A stretch of 64,000 nucleotides of DNA from an uncultured Pseudomonas sp. (lineage in GTDB: Bacteria > Pseudomonadota > Gammaproteobacteria > Pseudomonadales > Pseudomonadaceae), in the NCBI RefSeq assembly GCF_913774235.1, contig NZ_CAJYDW010000013.1, positions 1-64,000 on the forward strand. Direction: 5' to 3'. The position numbers and the translations under genes were made by a program. Each line of letters starts with the position of its first letter. Within the stretch, counting starts at the first letter, position 1. Under the pieces are notes generated by a model. It had not been told where the DNA came from. It saw only the letters and a list, made by a program, of their open reading frames with translations, and searched no databases. Positions 9,774 through 18,679 of this stretch are shown here, in pieces.

Positions 9774-10748
9774 ATGCATCTCAGAGGCCCGCTGACCACG
9801 CTGGCGCTCGTTCTGGCGCTCGGTGGCCCGACCGTCGCCCGGGCGACCGACGTCGACCCGGCCCTGCCCGAGTACCAGAAGGTGAGCGGCGTCTCCGGCA
9901 ACCTGTCCAGCGTCGGCTCCGATACCCTGGCCAACCTGGTCACGCTATGGGCCGAGAGCTACAAACGCGAATATCCCAACCTCAATATCCAGATTCAGGC
10001 CGCCGGTTCGTCCACCGCGCCGCCCGCGCTCACCGAGGGCACCGCCAGTATCGGTCCCATGAGTCGCAAGATGAAGGACGCCGAACTGCAGGCCTTCGAG
10101 CAGCGCTTCGGTTATCGCCCCACCGCCGTGCCGGTGGCCATCGATGCCCTGGCGATCTTCGTGCACAAGGACAATCCACTGAAACAGCTGACCCTGGAGC
10201 AGGTCGATGCCATCTTCTCCAGCACCCGGCTCTGTGGTGGCCCCCGCGAGCTGCGCACCTGGGGCGACCTGGGGCTGACCGGCGACTGGGCCAGGCGCCC
10301 GATCCAGCTGTTCGGCCGCAACTCGGTGTCCGGCACCTACGGCTATTTCAAGGAAGCAGCGCTGTGTCGCGGCGATTTCCGCGCCAACGTCAACGAGCAG
10401 CCTGGCTCGGCCTCGGTGGTCCAGGCCATCAGCCAGTCCCTGGGCGGCATCGGCTACTCCGGCATCGGTTACCAGACCGCCAGCGTCCACACCCTGGCCC
10501 TGGCCAAGCAGGGTACCACCGACTTCGTCGAGGACAACCAGGAGAACACCCTGTCCGGGCGCTACCCACTGGCACGCTTTCTCTACGTCTATGTGAACAA
10601 GGCACCCAATCGTCCGCTCAACCCCCTGGAAGGCGAGTTCCTGCGGTTGATCCTCTCCCGCACCGGCCAGGAGGCGGTGGTCAAGGACGGCTACATTCCG
10701 CTGCCGGCGCCGGTGGTGCAGCAGGCGCTGAAGTCCCTGGGCTACTGA
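9774..10748 (+). CDS. pstS: PstS, periplasmic phosphate-binding protein
   Basis: A 324-residue high-affinity phosphate receptor of the Pst ABC importer. It starts with a signal peptide (cleavage probably after ARA near residue 24). The phosphate-contact loops [12 protein letters not shown] and [12 protein letters not shown] are visible. It belongs to the Pseudomonas-type PstS, shorter and different in detail from the E. coli protein. It is followed after a 94-bp gap by pstC, which has its own Pho box, so pstS can be expressed at a different level from the membrane parts. Induction by PhoB under phosphate starvation is supported by the upstream Pho box. Confidence 0.93.
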   Translation: MHLRGPLTTLALVLALGGPTVARATDVDPALPEYQKVSGVSGNLSSVGSDTLANLVTLWAESYKREYPNLNIQIQAAGSSTAPPALTEGTASIGPMSRKMKDAELQAFEQRFGYRPTAVPVAIDALAIFVHKDNPLKQLTLEQVDAIFSSTRLCGGPRELRTWGDLGLTGDWARRPIQLFGRNSVSGTYGYFKEAALCRGDFRANVNEQPGSASVVQAISQSLGGIGYSGIGYQTASVHTLALAKQGTTDFVEDNQENTLSGRYPLARFLYVYVNKAPNRPLNPLEGEFLRLILSRTGQEAVVKDGYIPLPAPVVQQALKSLGY

Positions 10749-10801
10749 TCGCCGCTGCGCTTCCGCTCGCCTCGCCAGGGGCGCGTCCGGCTGTCCATTC
10801 G

Positions 10802-10835
10802 CTGTAACCTTTCTGTCACACGACGTGATTAGGCT
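10802..10835 (+). promoter_or_regulatory. Pho box and -10 element of pstC
   Basis: CTGTAAC-CTTT-CTGTCAC at 10802-10819 is a close match to the PhoB consensus of two CTGTCAT half-sites with a four-base spacer. TAGGCT at 10830-10835 lies 11 bp downstream, the same spacing as in the pstS promoter. A transcript from here would start within a few bases of the pstC ATG at 10843, so the mRNA may have almost no leader. Confidence 0.7.
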
Positions 10836-10842
10836 CTGCGCC

Positions 10843-13128
10843 ATGAAATCCCCGGTACCCCCGTCCACGCCCGATCCTCGCGGCCCCGCCCGGCTGGACT
10901 TCAACACGTCCGCACTGCGCCGGCGGCGGCGTTGGCGGGCCCTGCAGGATCGACTCATCCGGGGGGCGGTACTGGTCGGCGGCCTCGCCGTGCTGGCCAC
11001 CATCACGCTGATCTTCTTCTACCTGGCCTACGTGGTGGCGCCGCTGTTTCGCGGTGCCAGCCTGCAGGCCCAGCCGCTGCCCCAACCGGACTGGCTGGCG
11101 AGTGCCGGGACACCGCTGCTGCTGGGCCTCGACGAGCAGAACCGCATCGGCCTGCACCTCGCCGCCAGCGGCGAAGCCACCTTCTTCACCCTGGCCGATG
11201 GTCAGCCGGTCCTGCGTGAGCGGCTGCCGCTGCCGCCGGGGGTCGGCATCACCAGCCAGGCCCAGGACGCCCCGCGCGGGCTGATCGCCCTGGGACTGTC
11301 CGACGGCCGCGTGCTGGTGGCGCACAAGCGCTATGTCTCGCGCTATCCCCAGGGTAACCGGGTGATCATCCCGGAACTCGACTTCCCCTACGGCCGCACG
11401 CCCCTCGACCTCGGCGCCGACCGCACCGCGCTGGACCGGGTAGCCATCGCCGGCGACGACGACCTGCTGGTGCTCGCCGGCGCCCAGGGCAATCGGGTGA
11501 CCGCCCTGCGCCTGGCGCGGCGTGCGGTGCCGGTGACCGGTGGCGAGAGCGGCGAGGTGCGTAGCGTCACGCGGCTGATTCCGCTCAATGCCGCGGTCAA
11601 GGCGCTCCACCTCGATCCGCGCGGCCAGTGGCTCTATGCCCTCAACGGTCGCGCCCAGGCGGACGTCTTCGACCTGCGCGACGGCAGCCTCAACGGTCAC
11701 TACAAGCTGCTCGAGTCCGCCGACGACGAGGTCACCGCCAGTGCCCAACTGCTCGGCGGCGTGTCCCTGCTGGTAGGCACCGCCAAGGGCGGTATCGCCC
11801 AGTGGTTCATGGTTCGCGGCCAGGATGGCGAACCGGTGCTGCGGCACATCCGCAGCTTCCAGCTCGGCGCTGCCCCCATCGTGCAACTGGTGCCCGAGCA
11901 GCGGCGCAAGGGCTTCCTGGCGCTGGATGCCCAGGGCTGGCTCGGCGTCTACCACAGCACCGCGGCCCGTACCCTGCTGCGCGAGCAGATCGCCCCGGCC
12001 GCCGGCGTGCTGGCCCTGTCGCCGCGGGCCGACCGGCTGCTGCTGGAGGTCGATGGCCACCTGCTCGGCTTCGTCCTGAACAATCCGCACCCGGAAGTCT
12101 CCTGGTCGGCGCTGTGGGACAAGGTCTGGTACGAGAATTACGCCGCGCCGGCGCAGGTCTGGCAGTCCAGCGCGGCGACCGCCGACTTCGAACCCAAGCT
12201 CAGCCTGGCGCCGCTGACCTTCGGCACCCTCAAGGCGGCTTTCTACGCCATGCTGTTCGCCGCGCCCCTGGCCATCGCCGCGGCAGTCTACACCGCCTAC
12301 TTCATGGCGCCGCGCATGAGGCGCACGGTCAAGCCGGTCATCGAGCTGATGGAAGCCCTGCCCACGGTGATCCTCGGTTTCTTCGCCGGCCTGTTCCTGG
12401 CGCCCTTCGTGGAAAATCACCTGCCAGGCCTGTTCAGCCTCCTGTTGCTGCTACCTTTGACCATCCTGGCCACCGGTTTCGGCTGGTCGCGCCTGCCGGC
12501 CGCGCTGCGCGAGCGGGTGCCGGAGGGCTGGGAAAGTCTGTTGCTGTTGCCGGTGGTACTGCTCACCACCGCGCTCGCTCTCTATCTCAGTCCCTGGCTG
12601 GAAGGAGCACTGTTCGCCGGCGACCTGCGGCTCTGGCTGAACCAGGAACTGGGTATCGCCTACGACCAGCGCAACGCCCTGATCGTCGGTCTGGCCATGG
12701 GCTTCGCCGTCATTCCCAACATCTTCTCCATCGCCGAAGACGCCATCTACAGCGTGCCGCGCAGCCTCACCCTGGGTTCCCTGGCGCTGGGCGCCACGCC
12801 CTGGCAGACGCTGGTACGGGTGGTGCTGCTGACCGCCAGCCCCGGCATCTTCTCGGCGTTGATGATAGGTCTCGGTCGCGCCGTGGGCGAGACCATGATC
12901 GTACTCATGGCCACCGGCAACACCCCGATCATGGACGCCAACCTGTTCGAGGGCATGCGCACCCTGGCGGCCAACATCGCCGTGGAACTGCCGGAGTCCG
13001 AGGTGGGCGGCACCCATTACCGGCTGCTGTTCCTGGCCGCCCTGGTGCTGCTCAGCTTCACCTTCCTGATGAATACCCTGGCCGAGCTGATCCGCCAGCG
13101 TTTGAGGAAAAAGTATGCGACGCTCTGA
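10843..13128 (+). CDS. pstC: PstC, phosphate ABC transporter permease (long form)
   Basis: A 761-residue permease, far longer than the roughly 320 residues of E. coli PstC. TM1 is around residues 42-65, followed by a large periplasmic insertion to about residue 400 with repeated short beta-type segments, then the ABC permease core in the last 350 residues (SLALGATPWQTLVRVVLLTA is the EAA-like loop). This enlarged form is usual in Pseudomonas. A GTG at 10825 would add six residues, but the ATG at 10843 fits better behind the Pho-box promoter; there is no clear ribosome site for either. It overlaps pstA by 14 bp. Confidence 0.9.
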   Translation: MKSPVPPSTPDPRGPARLDFNTSALRRRRRWRALQDRLIRGAVLVGGLAVLATITLIFFYLAYVVAPLFRGASLQAQPLPQPDWLASAGTPLLLGLDEQNRIGLHLAASGEATFFTLADGQPVLRERLPLPPGVGITSQAQDAPRGLIALGLSDGRVLVAHKRYVSRYPQGNRVIIPELDFPYGRTPLDLGADRTALDRVAIAGDDDLLVLAGAQGNRVTALRLARRAVPVTGGESGEVRSVTRLIPLNAAVKALHLDPRGQWLYALNGRAQADVFDLRDGSLNGHYKLLESADDEVTASAQLLGGVSLLVGTAKGGIAQWFMVRGQDGEPVLRHIRSFQLGAAPIVQLVPEQRRKGFLALDAQGWLGVYHSTAARTLLREQIAPAAGVLALSPRADRLLLEVDGHLLGFVLNNPHPEVSWSALWDKVWYENYAAPAQVWQSSAATADFEPKLSLAPLTFGTLKAAFYAMLFAAPLAIAAAVYTAYFMAPRMRRTVKPVIELMEALPTVILGFFAGLFLAPFVENHLPGLFSLLLLLPLTILATGFGWSRLPAALRERVPEGWESLLLLPVVLLTTALALYLSPWLEGALFAGDLRLWLNQELGIAYDQRNALIVGLAMGFAVIPNIFSIAEDAIYSVPRSLTLGSLALGATPWQTLVRVVLLTASPGIFSALMIGLGRAVGETMIVLMATGNTPIMDANLFEGMRTLAANIAVELPESEVGGTHYRLLFLAALVLLSFTFLMNTLAELIRQRLRKKYATL

Positions 13129-14830
13129 GGCTCGCGTGTCGCCAGAGCGCGGCCACCCCGGGCGCCGGCGCTCCCTGAGCGGCTGGCTGCGCGGTGGCGA
13201 TCCGGGCATCTGGCTCAGCGGCGGCGCCGTGGCCATCGCCGTGCTGATGACCCTCGGCCTGATCGGCATCATCGCCGTGCGCGGCCTGGCGCACTTCTGG
13301 CCGGCCGAGGTGGTAGAGGCGCGCTATGCGCCGCCGGGGCTCGCGTCCCGCCTGGTACTGGGTGAGGTGGTGCAACGGGAAACGGTACCCGTGGAGCAGC
13401 TGCGCAGTGCTGGTCTGCCGATCAGCGCGGACAGCGGTGAAACCCTCACCCGCGAACTCTTCAAACTCGGCAATCGCGACCTCCTGGGCAGCGATTTCGT
13501 CTGGCTGATCGGCGACTGGCTGCAGGATCGCCGCTCCCCCGCCGACGTCCTGGTGCTGGAGCGCCGCGAATGGGGCAACTTCTACGGCTATGCCGTGGAG
13601 GTGCGCGAGGAAGGCCGCCAGGTCGCCAAGGGCGCCGCGGCGCTGGCCGAGCTGCAACGCCGGCTGGCCCGCAACCAGGCGCTCAGCGCACGTCTGGAAC
13701 GTCTGGAAAAGCAGGACATCGGCAGCGTCAACCATGCCCTGGAGCGCCTGCGCCTGGAGGGCCGTGGCCTGGAATTGGACGGTCGCCTCGATGCCGCCGC
13801 CCAGGCCGACCTGGCCGCCCGTCGCGCCGAGCTGGAGGCGCGCTACGACGAGCTGGAAGACCAGCTCGCCAGCCTGCGCCAGGCGCTGCGCCGCGACAGC
13901 CTGGTAGTGCGCGACGTCGAGGGCCGTACCCTGGAGCTGAACCTGGACCGCATCGTGCGGGCCTACCAGCCCAACGCCATGGGCCTGGGCGCCAAGCTCG
14001 GCTTCTACGGCACCAAGCTATGGGAATTCCTCAGCGCCGATCCGCGCGAGGCCAATACCGAGGGCGGCGTCTTCCCGGCCATCTTCGGCACCGTGATGAT
14101 GACCCTGCTGATGGCGGTGATCGTCACCCCCTTCGGCGTGATCGCCGCCATCTACCTGCGCGAATACGCCCGCCAAGGCCCGCTGACCCGCAGCATCCGC
14201 ATCGCCGTCAACAACCTCGCCGGGGTACCGGCCATCGTCTACGGCGTCTTCGGCCTGGGCTTCTTCGTCTATGTGCTGGGCGGCTCGCTGGACCAGCTGT
14301 TCTTCCGCGCCAGCCTGCCGTCGCCCACCTTCGGCACCCCGGGCCTGTTGTGGGCCTCGCTGACCCTGGCGATCCTCGCCATGCCAGTGGTGATCGTCGC
14401 CACCGAAGAGGGGCTGACGCGGATTCCGCGCAGCATCCGCGAAGGCTCCCTGGCGCTGGGCGCGACCCAGGCCGAGACCCTGTGGAAGGTGGTGCTGCCG
14501 CTGGCCAGTCCGGCGATGATGACCGGGCTGATCCTGGCCGTGGCCCGCGCCGCCGGCGAGGTGGCCCCGCTGATGCTGGTCGGGGTGGTCAAGCTGGCAC
14601 CGGCGCTGCCGCTGGACGGCAACTATCCCTATCTGCACCTGGACCAGAAGATCATGCACCTGGGCTTCCACATCTATGACGTCGGCTTCCAGAGCCCCAA
14701 TGTGGAAGCCGCCCGCCCGCTGGTCTATGCCACCGCACTGCTGCTGGTACTGGTGATCGCCGGGCTGAACCTGTCCGCCGTATTCCTGCGCAACCGGTTG
14801 CGCGAAAAGTATCGGCTGCTGGAAGACTAG
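13115..14830 (+). CDS. pstA: PstA, phosphate ABC transporter permease (long form)
   Basis: A 571-residue partner of PstC in the membrane channel. TM1 lies near residues 34-56. It is followed by a periplasmic insertion that includes a strongly charged, Leu/Arg/Glu-rich stretch around residues 165-270, predicted by eye to be a coiled coil. The permease core with the EAA-like loop (SLALGATQAETLWKVVLPLA) occupies the last 250 residues. The insertion is absent from short enterobacterial PstA. The stop codon TAG (14828-14830) lies inside the left arm of a palindromic element, so the last residues may have been shaped by that insertion. Confidence 0.9.
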   Translation: MRRSEARVSPERGHPGRRRSLSGWLRGGDPGIWLSGGAVAIAVLMTLGLIGIIAVRGLAHFWPAEVVEARYAPPGLASRLVLGEVVQRETVPVEQLRSAGLPISADSGETLTRELFKLGNRDLLGSDFVWLIGDWLQDRRSPADVLVLERREWGNFYGYAVEVREEGRQVAKGAAALAELQRRLARNQALSARLERLEKQDIGSVNHALERLRLEGRGLELDGRLDAAAQADLAARRAELEARYDELEDQLASLRQALRRDSLVVRDVEGRTLELNLDRIVRAYQPNAMGLGAKLGFYGTKLWEFLSADPREANTEGGVFPAIFGTVMMTLLMAVIVTPFGVIAAIYLREYARQGPLTRSIRIAVNNLAGVPAIVYGVFGLGFFVYVLGGSLDQLFFRASLPSPTFGTPGLLWASLTLAILAMPVVIVATEEGLTRIPRSIREGSLALGATQAETLWKVVLPLASPAMMTGLILAVARAAGEVAPLMLVGVVKLAPALPLDGNYPYLHLDQKIMHLGFHIYDVGFQSPNVEAARPLVYATALLLVLVIAGLNLSAVFLRNRLREKYRLLED

Positions 14831-14993
14831 TATGGTGCTTCAGAAGTTAACTACACGATTTTGGCGGCGCTTTTTCGGCGTGGACGGCGTTGCCACTCCT
14901 CGCCATAGCCCTGCTATGACTCGTCGCGGCGCCTGGCCCCCACCCAAAAATCACTCGCCAAATCTCGTGCGAACTTCTGAAGCACCATACTAG
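14827..14993. repeat. 167-bp palindromic element between pstA and pstB
   Basis: Perfect 22-bp inverted arms at 14827-14848 and 14972-14993 (outer sequence CTAGTATGGTGCTTCAGAAG) bracket an interior that is also roughly self-complementary. An inner hairpin CATAG-CCCTG-CTATG (14904-14918) sits at the exact centre of the element. The organisation is that of a small non-coding palindromic transposon-like element (MITE or REPIN class). The terminal CTAG could be a four-base target duplication. It overlaps the pstA stop and ends 15 bp before pstB, so it sits inside the operon transcript. Confidence 0.8.
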
Positions 14994-15008
14994 CGCCGAG
15001 GAGAACCC

Positions 15009-15836
15009 ATGCCTTCCGATTCGTCCATCTTCAGAACCGCCGCCGCCTACGCGGCCAGCGTCCCGCCCGCGGCGAGCGAAGGTGGCGTGGCCCTGTCGGT
15101 GCCGCGGCTCAACCTGTTCTACGGCAAGAAGCAGGTGCTACAGGACATCGCCCTGGAGATCCCGCGCCAGCGTGTCACCGCCTTCATCGGCCCCAGCGGC
15201 TGTGGCAAGTCGACCCTGCTGCGTTGCTTCAACCGCCTGAACGACCTGGTGGAAGACTGCCGCATCGACGGCGAGATCCTGCTCGACGGCCAGAACATCT
15301 ACGCCCGCGGCACCGAGATCGCCGAGTTGCGCCGGCGCGTAGGCATGGTGTTCCAGAAGCCCAATCCCTTTCCCAAGAGCATCTACGAGAACGTGGTCTA
15401 CGGCCTGCGCATCCAGGGCATCAAGCAGAAGCGGGTGCTCGACGAGGCGGTGGAGTGGGCGCTGCATGGCGCGGCGCTGTGGGACGAGGTCAAGGATCGC
15501 CTGCACGAGTCGGCCCTGGGCCTCTCCGGCGGCCAGCAGCAGCGGTTGGTGATCGCCCGCACCATCGCCGTGCAGCCCGACGTGCTCTTGCTCGACGAAC
15601 CCTGCTCGGCGCTGGACCCCATCTCCACCCTCAAGGTGGAAGAGCTGATCCACGAATTGAAACAGCGCTACACCATCGTCATCGTCACCCACAACATGCA
15701 ACAGGCGGCGCGGGTCTCCGACTACACCGCCTTCATGTACCTGGGCCAGCTCGTCGAGCACGGCGACACCGACACCCTCTTCACCAATCCGGCGAAGCGG
15801 CAGACCGAAGACTACATCACCGGCCGCTACGGCTAG
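15009..15836 (+). CDS. pstB: PstB, phosphate ABC transporter ATPase
   Basis: A 275-residue cytoplasmic ATPase that powers phosphate import and takes part in PhoR signalling. Walker A is GPSGCGKST (residues 61-69), the ABC signature LSGGQQQR begins at residue 172, Walker B is LLLDEP (D196, E197), and the switch His is in IVIVTHNM. The ATG at 15009 follows a good ribosome site (GAGGAG). It is separated from pstA by the 167-bp palindrome, so its expression may depend on read-through of a strong hairpin or on a processed mRNA. phoU follows after 58 bp. Confidence 0.95.
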   Translation: MPSDSSIFRTAAAYAASVPPAASEGGVALSVPRLNLFYGKKQVLQDIALEIPRQRVTAFIGPSGCGKSTLLRCFNRLNDLVEDCRIDGEILLDGQNIYARGTEIAELRRRVGMVFQKPNPFPKSIYENVVYGLRIQGIKQKRVLDEAVEWALHGAALWDEVKDRLHESALGLSGGQQQRLVIARTIAVQPDVLLLDEPCSALDPISTLKVEELIHELKQRYTIVIVTHNMQQAARVSDYTAFMYLGQLVEHGDTDTLFTNPAKRQTEDYITGRYG

Positions 15837-15894
15837 TTACAGGCAGGCCGGTGCCCCTACCGGCGACTCGATCATCTCAGGCAGGACTGACACC

Positions 15895-16620
15895 ATGATC
15901 AACAAAGACGGTCACACGCAGCACATCTCCCAGCAGTACAACGTCGAACTGGAGGAGGTCCGCAGTCACCTGCTGGCCATGGGCGGTCTGGTGGAAAAGC
16001 AGGTCAGCGACGCCGTGCGCGCGGTGATCGACGCCGATGCCGGCCTGGCCCGTCAGGTGCGCACCATCGACGACCAGATCGACATCATGGAGCGCGGCAT
16101 CGACGAGGAATGCCTGCGCATCCTCGCCCGGCGCCAGCCGGCGGCCTCCGACCTGCGGCTGATCATCAGCATCTCCAAGTCGGTGATCGACCTGGAGCGC
16201 ATCGGTGACGAAGCCTCCAAGATCGCCCGTCGCGCCATCGAACTGACCGAGGACGGCGAGGCCCCGCGTGGCTACGTCGAGGTCCGTCACATCGGCGAAC
16301 AGGTGCGCAAGATGGTGCACCAGGCGCTGGACGCCTTCGCCCGCTTCGACGCCGAGCTGGCGCTGTCGGTGGCCCAGTACGACAAGCTGATCGACCGCGA
16401 ATACAAGTCCGCCCTGCGCGAGCTGGCCACCTACATGATGGAAGACCCGCGCTCCATTTCCCGGGTGCTGAGCATCATCTGGGTCCTGCGTTCCCTGGAG
16501 CGCGTCGGCGACCACGCCCGCAACATCGCCGAGTTGGTCATCTACCTGGTACAGGGCACCGATGTCCGCCACCTGGGCCTCAAGCGCATGGCCGAAGAGG
16601 TCAATCGGTCGCGCGAATGA
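15895..16620 (+). CDS. phoU: PhoU, phosphate signalling regulator
   Basis: A 241-residue helical protein made of two PhoU three-helix repeats (roughly residues 20-110 and 120-215), with acidic motifs such as ERIGDEASKIA and ERVGDHARNIAE that bind metal clusters. It connects the PstSCAB transporter to the histidine kinase PhoR and keeps the Pho regulon off when phosphate is sufficient. It is the last gene of the pst operon, with an AGGA-type ribosome site upstream. Length and motifs are normal. Confidence 0.95.
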   Translation: MINKDGHTQHISQQYNVELEEVRSHLLAMGGLVEKQVSDAVRAVIDADAGLARQVRTIDDQIDIMERGIDEECLRILARRQPAASDLRLIISISKSVIDLERIGDEASKIARRAIELTEDGEAPRGYVEVRHIGEQVRKMVHQALDAFARFDAELALSVAQYDKLIDREYKSALRELATYMMEDPRSISRVLSIIWVLRSLERVGDHARNIAELVIYLVQGTDVRHLGLKRMAEEVNRSRE

Positions 16621-16692
16621 TCCGCCCGGTCACTCCCCGGGTGGCGACCCGGGGCTGCCTGCTATGCTGCAAGACTTGGCATGGAGTGACCG

Positions 16693-17625
16693 ATGAGCAA
16701 GTTGAACGTACTGGTAGTGGACGATGCGCCCTTCATCCGCGACCTGATCAAGAAGGGCCTGCGCAATCTGTTTCCGGGGCTCGCGTTGGACGAGGCGGCC
16801 GATGGTCGCCGCGCCCAGACGTTGCTCGGCAAGCAGCGCTTCGACCTCATCCTCTGCGATTGGGAAATGCCCGGCATGACCGGCCTGGAACTCCTGACCT
16901 GGTTCCGTGCCCAGCCGGCCCATCAGGGCGTGCCCTTCATCATGGTCACCAGCCGCGGCGACAAGGAAAACGTCGTCCAGGCCATCCAGGCCGGCGTGTC
17001 CGACTACATGGGCAAGCCCTTCTCCAACGAGCAACTGGCCGCCAAGGTCAAGAAGGCCCTGCAGCGCACCGGCAAGCTCGCCGAACTGCAGGCCGGCGCC
17101 CAGCCGCGCCCGGCCACCGGCTTCGCCAACGACTCCCTCGGCGCCCTCACCGGTAACCGCAGCGACGTGGTCCAGCCGAGTCCGGCAGCGCCGGTCGCGG
17201 CGCCGGCACCGGCCGCCAGTTCCAGCGCTGCCCTGCTGACCGGCGCGGTCCCTCCGCCCAGCACCGCCCGCGGCAAGCCCGCCGCCAATTTCGGCCAGGG
17301 CCAGTTGCGGCTGCCCAATGCCAGCATGGCCTGCCTGATCAAGGCCCTCAGCATCAAGGAGGCCCTGCTGGTGGTACGCCGCGGCGACCCGCTGCCGCAG
17401 ATCCTGGAAACCGCCGTACTCGACCTGGAGCAGGGCGACGACGGTGGCGACGTGGCGCGCCTCAACGGCTACCTGCATTCGCTGGCCGCGGTGGAACCGA
17501 CCCCGGCCAGCGAGTGGGTGCAGGTCAACTTCCGCTTCATCGACCGGGACCCGGCCAAGCTCGACTATCTGTCGCGGCTGATCGCCAAGGGTACCGCTCA
17601 GCGGCATTACGTGCCGGGCGCCTAG
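16693..17625 (+). CDS. CheY-like response regulator with C-terminal extension
   Basis: A 310-residue protein whose first 125 residues form a receiver domain: acidic pair D10-D11, phosphoacceptor D56, T86 and K108 are all present. An Ala/Pro-rich linker (about residues 150-200) leads to a C-terminal region of about 100 residues with no HTH or recognised output motif. A regulator of this type follows phoU in P. aeruginosa as well, as I remember the gene order, so the link to phosphate genes seems conserved. No partner kinase is nearby. Its output is unknown; an interaction domain is more likely than DNA binding. Confidence 0.75.
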   Translation: MSKLNVLVVDDAPFIRDLIKKGLRNLFPGLALDEAADGRRAQTLLGKQRFDLILCDWEMPGMTGLELLTWFRAQPAHQGVPFIMVTSRGDKENVVQAIQAGVSDYMGKPFSNEQLAAKVKKALQRTGKLAELQAGAQPRPATGFANDSLGALTGNRSDVVQPSPAAPVAAPAPAASSSAALLTGAVPPPSTARGKPAANFGQGQLRLPNASMACLIKALSIKEALLVVRRGDPLPQILETAVLDLEQGDDGGDVARLNGYLHSLAAVEPTPASEWVQVNFRFIDRDPAKLDYLSRLIAKGTAQRHYVPGA

Positions 17626-17702
17626 GACGGAGCCGGGGCATGAGGGCGCTGGCACGGAGACTGCTTCGATCCGCCTCATCGCGGATTCCTGACGCCCCCT
17701 CC

Positions 17703-18602
17703 ATGCCCTGCGCCCGTCATCTGTTGCTGCTCTGCCTCGTCCTCAGCGGTCCCGCGCTCGCGGCGCCCATCTACAAGTACGTCGACGCCAATGGCGTGGT
17801 GACCTACACCGACAAGGCGCAGAAGGGCGCCAAGGTGCTGACCTTCAGCGACGATCCCATCGAGCGACTGGACCAGCGGGTCAAGTTGCAACCGCGGCAC
17901 TATGCCGGTGGCACCGTGCTGGAGGTGCGCAACGACAGCTTCCTGCCGGTCACCGTCACCCTGCGGCTTTCCGCGTTGCAGAACGTCAGCGGGGTGGGCG
18001 CGGCGCCGATCCGCAAGGTCCTGCCGGCGCGCAGCCTGACCCGTCTGGCCACCCTGATCGCCCCCGATCCGAGTCGGCCACAGCGCTATACCCCGCAGCT
18101 CACTACCCTGATGGGCAGCGCCACCCCGGTCTTCGCCTCCGGCTTCGCCTATCCGTTGCCCTGGCTGGGCGGCCCCTTCAGCGTCAGCCAGGGAGCCGGC
18201 GGCGGCTTCAGCCACAACACCCCCAAGAGTCGCTATGCGGTGGACATCGCCATGCCCGAGGGCACGCCCATCGTGGTGTCGCGCGCCGGCCAGGTGGTGG
18301 AGGTGGAGAACGACCAGGACGGCCGTGGCAACCACCCCTCCGGCAACTTCGTGCGCATCCTCCACGACGACGGCACCATGAGCGTCTACCTGCACCTGCA
18401 GCGCGGCTCGATCAAGGTCGCCGAGGGCCAGTGGGTGCGTACCGGCCAGCCGCTGGCGTCCTCGGGCAATACCGGACGCAGCACCGGGCCGCACCTGCAC
18501 TTCGTGGTTCAGCGCAACACCGGCGAGGCGGTCGAATCCATTCCCTTCCGCTTCGCCCAGGCGGTGGATAGCCTGCCGAACTTCGCCGTCGGCGGTCCCT
18601 GA
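17703..18602 (+). CDS. M23 family metallopeptidase with DUF4124-like N-terminus
   Basis: A 299-residue exported protein. The frame is open from 17514, but the ATG at 17703 gives a clean signal peptide (cleavage near residue 20), while upstream starts would bury it. Directly after cleavage comes a DUF4124-like motif (YKYVDANGVVTYTDK), then a beta-rich region, then an M23 (LytM) domain with zinc ligands H171 and D181 (SHNTPKSRYAVDIAMPEG) and HLHF (H264/H266). It probably cleaves peptidoglycan cross-links in the periplasm. It is a paralogue of the M23 gene at 27626. Position next to the phoU-linked regulator resembles other pseudomonads. Confidence 0.85.
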   Translation: MPCARHLLLLCLVLSGPALAAPIYKYVDANGVVTYTDKAQKGAKVLTFSDDPIERLDQRVKLQPRHYAGGTVLEVRNDSFLPVTVTLRLSALQNVSGVGAAPIRKVLPARSLTRLATLIAPDPSRPQRYTPQLTTLMGSATPVFASGFAYPLPWLGGPFSVSQGAGGGFSHNTPKSRYAVDIAMPEGTPIVVSRAGQVVEVENDQDGRGNHPSGNFVRILHDDGTMSVYLHLQRGSIKVAEGQWVRTGQPLASSGNTGRSTGPHLHFVVQRNTGEAVESIPFRFAQAVDSLPNFAVGGP

Positions 18603-18679
18603 GCGCCTGTTCGTGAGGCCGCCTAGGCCTTGTGTGCTAGCTCGCGAGCCCTTGAGCAGGCTCACACCCTCGTCTAGCT

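Noticed and set aside
10825-10842. GTG start for pstC six codons upstream
   Set aside because: Lies within the predicted PhoB promoter (-10 at 10830-10835); the ATG at 10843 fits better.
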